Positions 5,221 to 6,720 of a DNA stretch of 6,720 nt are shown one piece after another. The first letter of the stretch is position 1, and each line of letters starts with the position of its first letter. This DNA comes from DATNNN01 sp035601815. GTDB taxonomy: Bacteria > Pseudomonadota > Alphaproteobacteria > Rhizobiales > Xanthobacteraceae. The notes beneath the pieces are model-generated. The model saw only the letters and a list, made by a program, of their open reading frames with translations. It searched no databases and was not told the origin of the DNA. The stretch is from the NCBI GenBank assembly GCA_035601815.1, contig DATNNN010000163.1, positions 1-6,720 on the forward strand, read 5' to 3'. The translations under genes were made by a program, and so were the position numbers.

Positions 5221-6720
5221 TCAGGCATCCACAGGTGCGGCCGGCGCGATGACCATGAGCTTCGCTCTTTCCGCCACCTGGTCCCCCGCTTTCACCGCGA
5301 TTTCGGCCACCGTACCGGCGACGGGCGACGTCAGCGCGTGCTCCATCTTCATCGCTTCCAGCACCAGGAGCCGCTGGCCCTTCTTCACGGCATCGCCCTC
5401 GGAAACCTCGATCATGAGCACCTTGCCGTGCATGGGCGCGGTCACGAGGCCGCCCACGTCGCCGTGCTCGGCATCGACGGCGTCGGCGTCGGCGAGCGCC
5501 ACCACGGTCTGGCGGCCGTCGCGGAGTGCGATCAGGCTTTCCCCCGTCTCCACCAGCAGACATTCGGCGGCCTCGGCACCCTCCACCGTCGCGCGCGGCT
5601 CGGCGCCGTAGCGCACGCGTGCACGCGCGCGAACTCCGTCCACGGTGACGGTAAGGCTCGCCTCGCGGGTCGCGGAGAGCGCGAAGGCGTCGCTCGCGTC
5701 CCAAGGCGAGAGCTTTTCGTTGGAGCGCTTCCTTGCCCGCGCCGCGAGCCGTGTCTGCTCGCGCTTTACCAGGGCCTCGACCGCGCGGGCCGCCGCCGCG
5801 TGATCGGGCGGCTGCGCCACGGCACCAAGCTTCTCCATGCTGCGCTCGATCAGGCCGGTGTCGACGTCGCCGTTCAGCACTTCCTTCGCCGCCACGAGCG
5901 CCCGCAGGAATGCCACGTTGTTGCGCGGGCCAACGGCGACGGTGCGTGCCAGCGCCTCGCCGAGGCGCGCTAAGGCACGGGCGCGCGTGCTGTCATGGGC
6001 GATGATTTTCGCGATCATCGGATCGTAGAACGGCGTCACCTCGCCGCCCTCCTCCACGCCGGCGTCCACCCGGATACCCTCGCCTTCGGGAAAGCGCAGC
6101 GCCGCGAGCCGGCCGCTCGACGGTAGAAAGTCGTGCTCCGGATCCTCGGCGTAGAGCCGGGCCTCCACCGCGTGGCCCTTGAGGCGGATCGCCTCCTGCG
6201 GCCGCGGCAGCTTCTCGCCGGCGGCGATGCGGAACTGCCATTCCACGAGATCGAGGCCGGTGACGAGCTCGGTCACCGGATGCTCGACCTGCAGCCGCGT
6301 GTTCATCTCCAGGAACCAGAACCCATCGGGCCTGAGCCCGCCTTGCGCGTCCACCAGGAACTCCACCGTGCCGGCGCCGCGGTAGCTGACCGTGCGCGCG
6401 GCGGTGACCGCGGCCTCCGTCATGCGCTTCCGTACTTCGCCGCTCATGCCCGGCGCCGGCGATTCCTCGATCACCTTCTGGTGCCGGCGTTGCAGCGAGC
6501 AGTCGCGCTCGAACAGGTGCACCACGTTACCGAAGTTGTCGGCAAACACCTGCACCTCGATGTGCCGCGCCCGCGCCACGTATTTCTCGATCAATACGCG
6601 GCCGTCGCCGAAGGCGCTTTGCGCCTCGCGCTGGGCGGAGGCGAGCGCATTGTCGAACTCGATCGCTTTGTCGACGCGCCGCATTCCCTTGCCGCCGCCG
6701 CCGGCGACCGCCTTGATCAG
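5221..6720 (-). CDS. Biotin-dependent acyl-CoA carboxylase alpha subunit (biotin carboxylase + BCCP), probably methylcrotonyl-CoA type; N-terminus off window
   Basis: The frame is open from the right edge to the TGA at 5221-5223, giving the C-terminal 499 residues. The ATG at 6682-6684 is internal: the codons before it read LIKAVAGGGGKG, the glycine-rich ATP-grasp loop of biotin carboxylase. Further signatures are the ERDCSLQRRHQK block (71-82), the catalytic EMNTRLQVEH (138-147) and, after a middle domain, a C-terminal biotinyl carrier domain with VLEAMKMEH, whose lysine (residue 458, codon 5347-5349) carries biotin. The alpha subunit carboxylates biotin with ATP and bicarbonate; a separate beta subunit transfers the carboxyl to an acyl-CoA. 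The stretch around FYDPMIAKII and VDTGLIERS resembles methylcrotonyl-CoA carboxylase alpha (leucine degradation) more than propionyl-CoA carboxylase, but substrate assignment is tentative; geranyl- or acetyl/propionyl-CoA remain possible. The beta-subunit gene is expected beyond the right edge. Confidence 0.95.
   Translation of the reverse strand: MIKAVAGGGGKGMRRVDKAIEFDNALASAQREAQSAFGDGRVLIEKYVARARHIEVQVFADNFGNVVHLFERDCSLQRRHQKVIEESPAPGMSGEVRKRMTEAAVTAARTVSYRGAGTVEFLVDAQGGLRPDGFWFLEMNTRLQVEHPVTELVTGLDLVEWQFRIAAGEKLPRPQEAIRLKGHAVEARLYAEDPEHDFLPSSGRLAALRFPEGEGIRVDAGVEEGGEVTPFYDPMIAKIIAHDSTRARALARLGEALARTVAVGPRNNVAFLRALVAAKEVLNGDVDTGLIERSMEKLGAVAQPPDHAAAARAVEALVKREQTRLAARARKRSNEKLSPWDASDAFALSATREASLTVTVDGVRARARVRYGAEPRATVEGAEAAECLLVETGESLIALRDGRQTVVALADADAVDAEHGDVGGLVTAPMHGKVLMIEVSEGDAVKKGQRLLVLEAMKMEHALTSPVAGTVAEIAVKAGDQVAERAKLMVIAPAAPVDA

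Noticed and set aside
5338..5973. 211-codon open frame on the plus strand opposite the carboxylase gene
   Set aside because: Antisense shadow of the biotin carrier and middle domains of the carboxylase.
6682..6684. ATG as a start codon for the carboxylase alpha subunit
   Set aside because: The frame stays open upstream and encodes the conserved AVAGGGGKG loop of biotin carboxylase, so this methionine is internal.

Overview
The window is very GC-rich, densely packed chromosomal DNA from an alphaproteobacterium, most likely of the order Hyphomicrobiales (Rhizobiales). Three things support this: a clear MipZ (the ParA-like division-site ATPase of alphaproteobacteria), a DUF1489 protein (a family I know mainly from alphaproteobacteria), and a D-Ala-D-Ala carboxypeptidase carrying a C-terminal SPOR domain. 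The order-level assignment is inference. I see no mobile elements, CRISPR arrays, tRNA or rRNA genes, and coding style is uniform throughout, so this looks like core genome rather than an island.

Layout. Bases 1-944 (+) hold the 3' end of a penicillin-binding-protein-type carboxypeptidase with a proline-rich linker and SPOR domain. A convergent 66-bp gap with a small GC hairpin separates it from a minus-strand cluster, read right to left: mipZ (about 3463-2519), a VWA-domain protein (2451-1717) and a membrane-anchored J-domain protein (1712-1011). The last two are only 4 bp apart. A divergent intergenic region of about 177 bp (3464-3640), with an AT-rich patch, a promoter-like pair for mipZ and a perfect 8-bp stem just before the panC start, leads to panC (3641-4507, +), encoding pantothenate synthetase. 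The rest is on the minus strand: a biotin-dependent acyl-CoA carboxylase alpha subunit (runs off the right edge, ends 5221), a DUF1489 gene (5176-4742) and a 65-residue tail-anchored membrane protein (4682-4485) whose 3' end overlaps panC tail to tail.

Functionally the window mixes cell-envelope and division functions (D,D-carboxypeptidase with a septal-targeting SPOR domain; MipZ) with metabolism (coenzyme A precursor synthesis; a carboxylase probably acting on methylcrotonyl-CoA or a related acyl-CoA). I see no clear new defence or mobile system. The least understood part is the mipZ / VWA / J-domain cluster: a division-positioning ATPase followed by a cytoplasmic VWA protein with a slightly altered metal site and a membrane J-protein of Tim14/Pam18-like architecture. 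The best regulatory candidates are an 18-bp near-perfect palindrome just before the DUF1489 start and the hairpin before panC.
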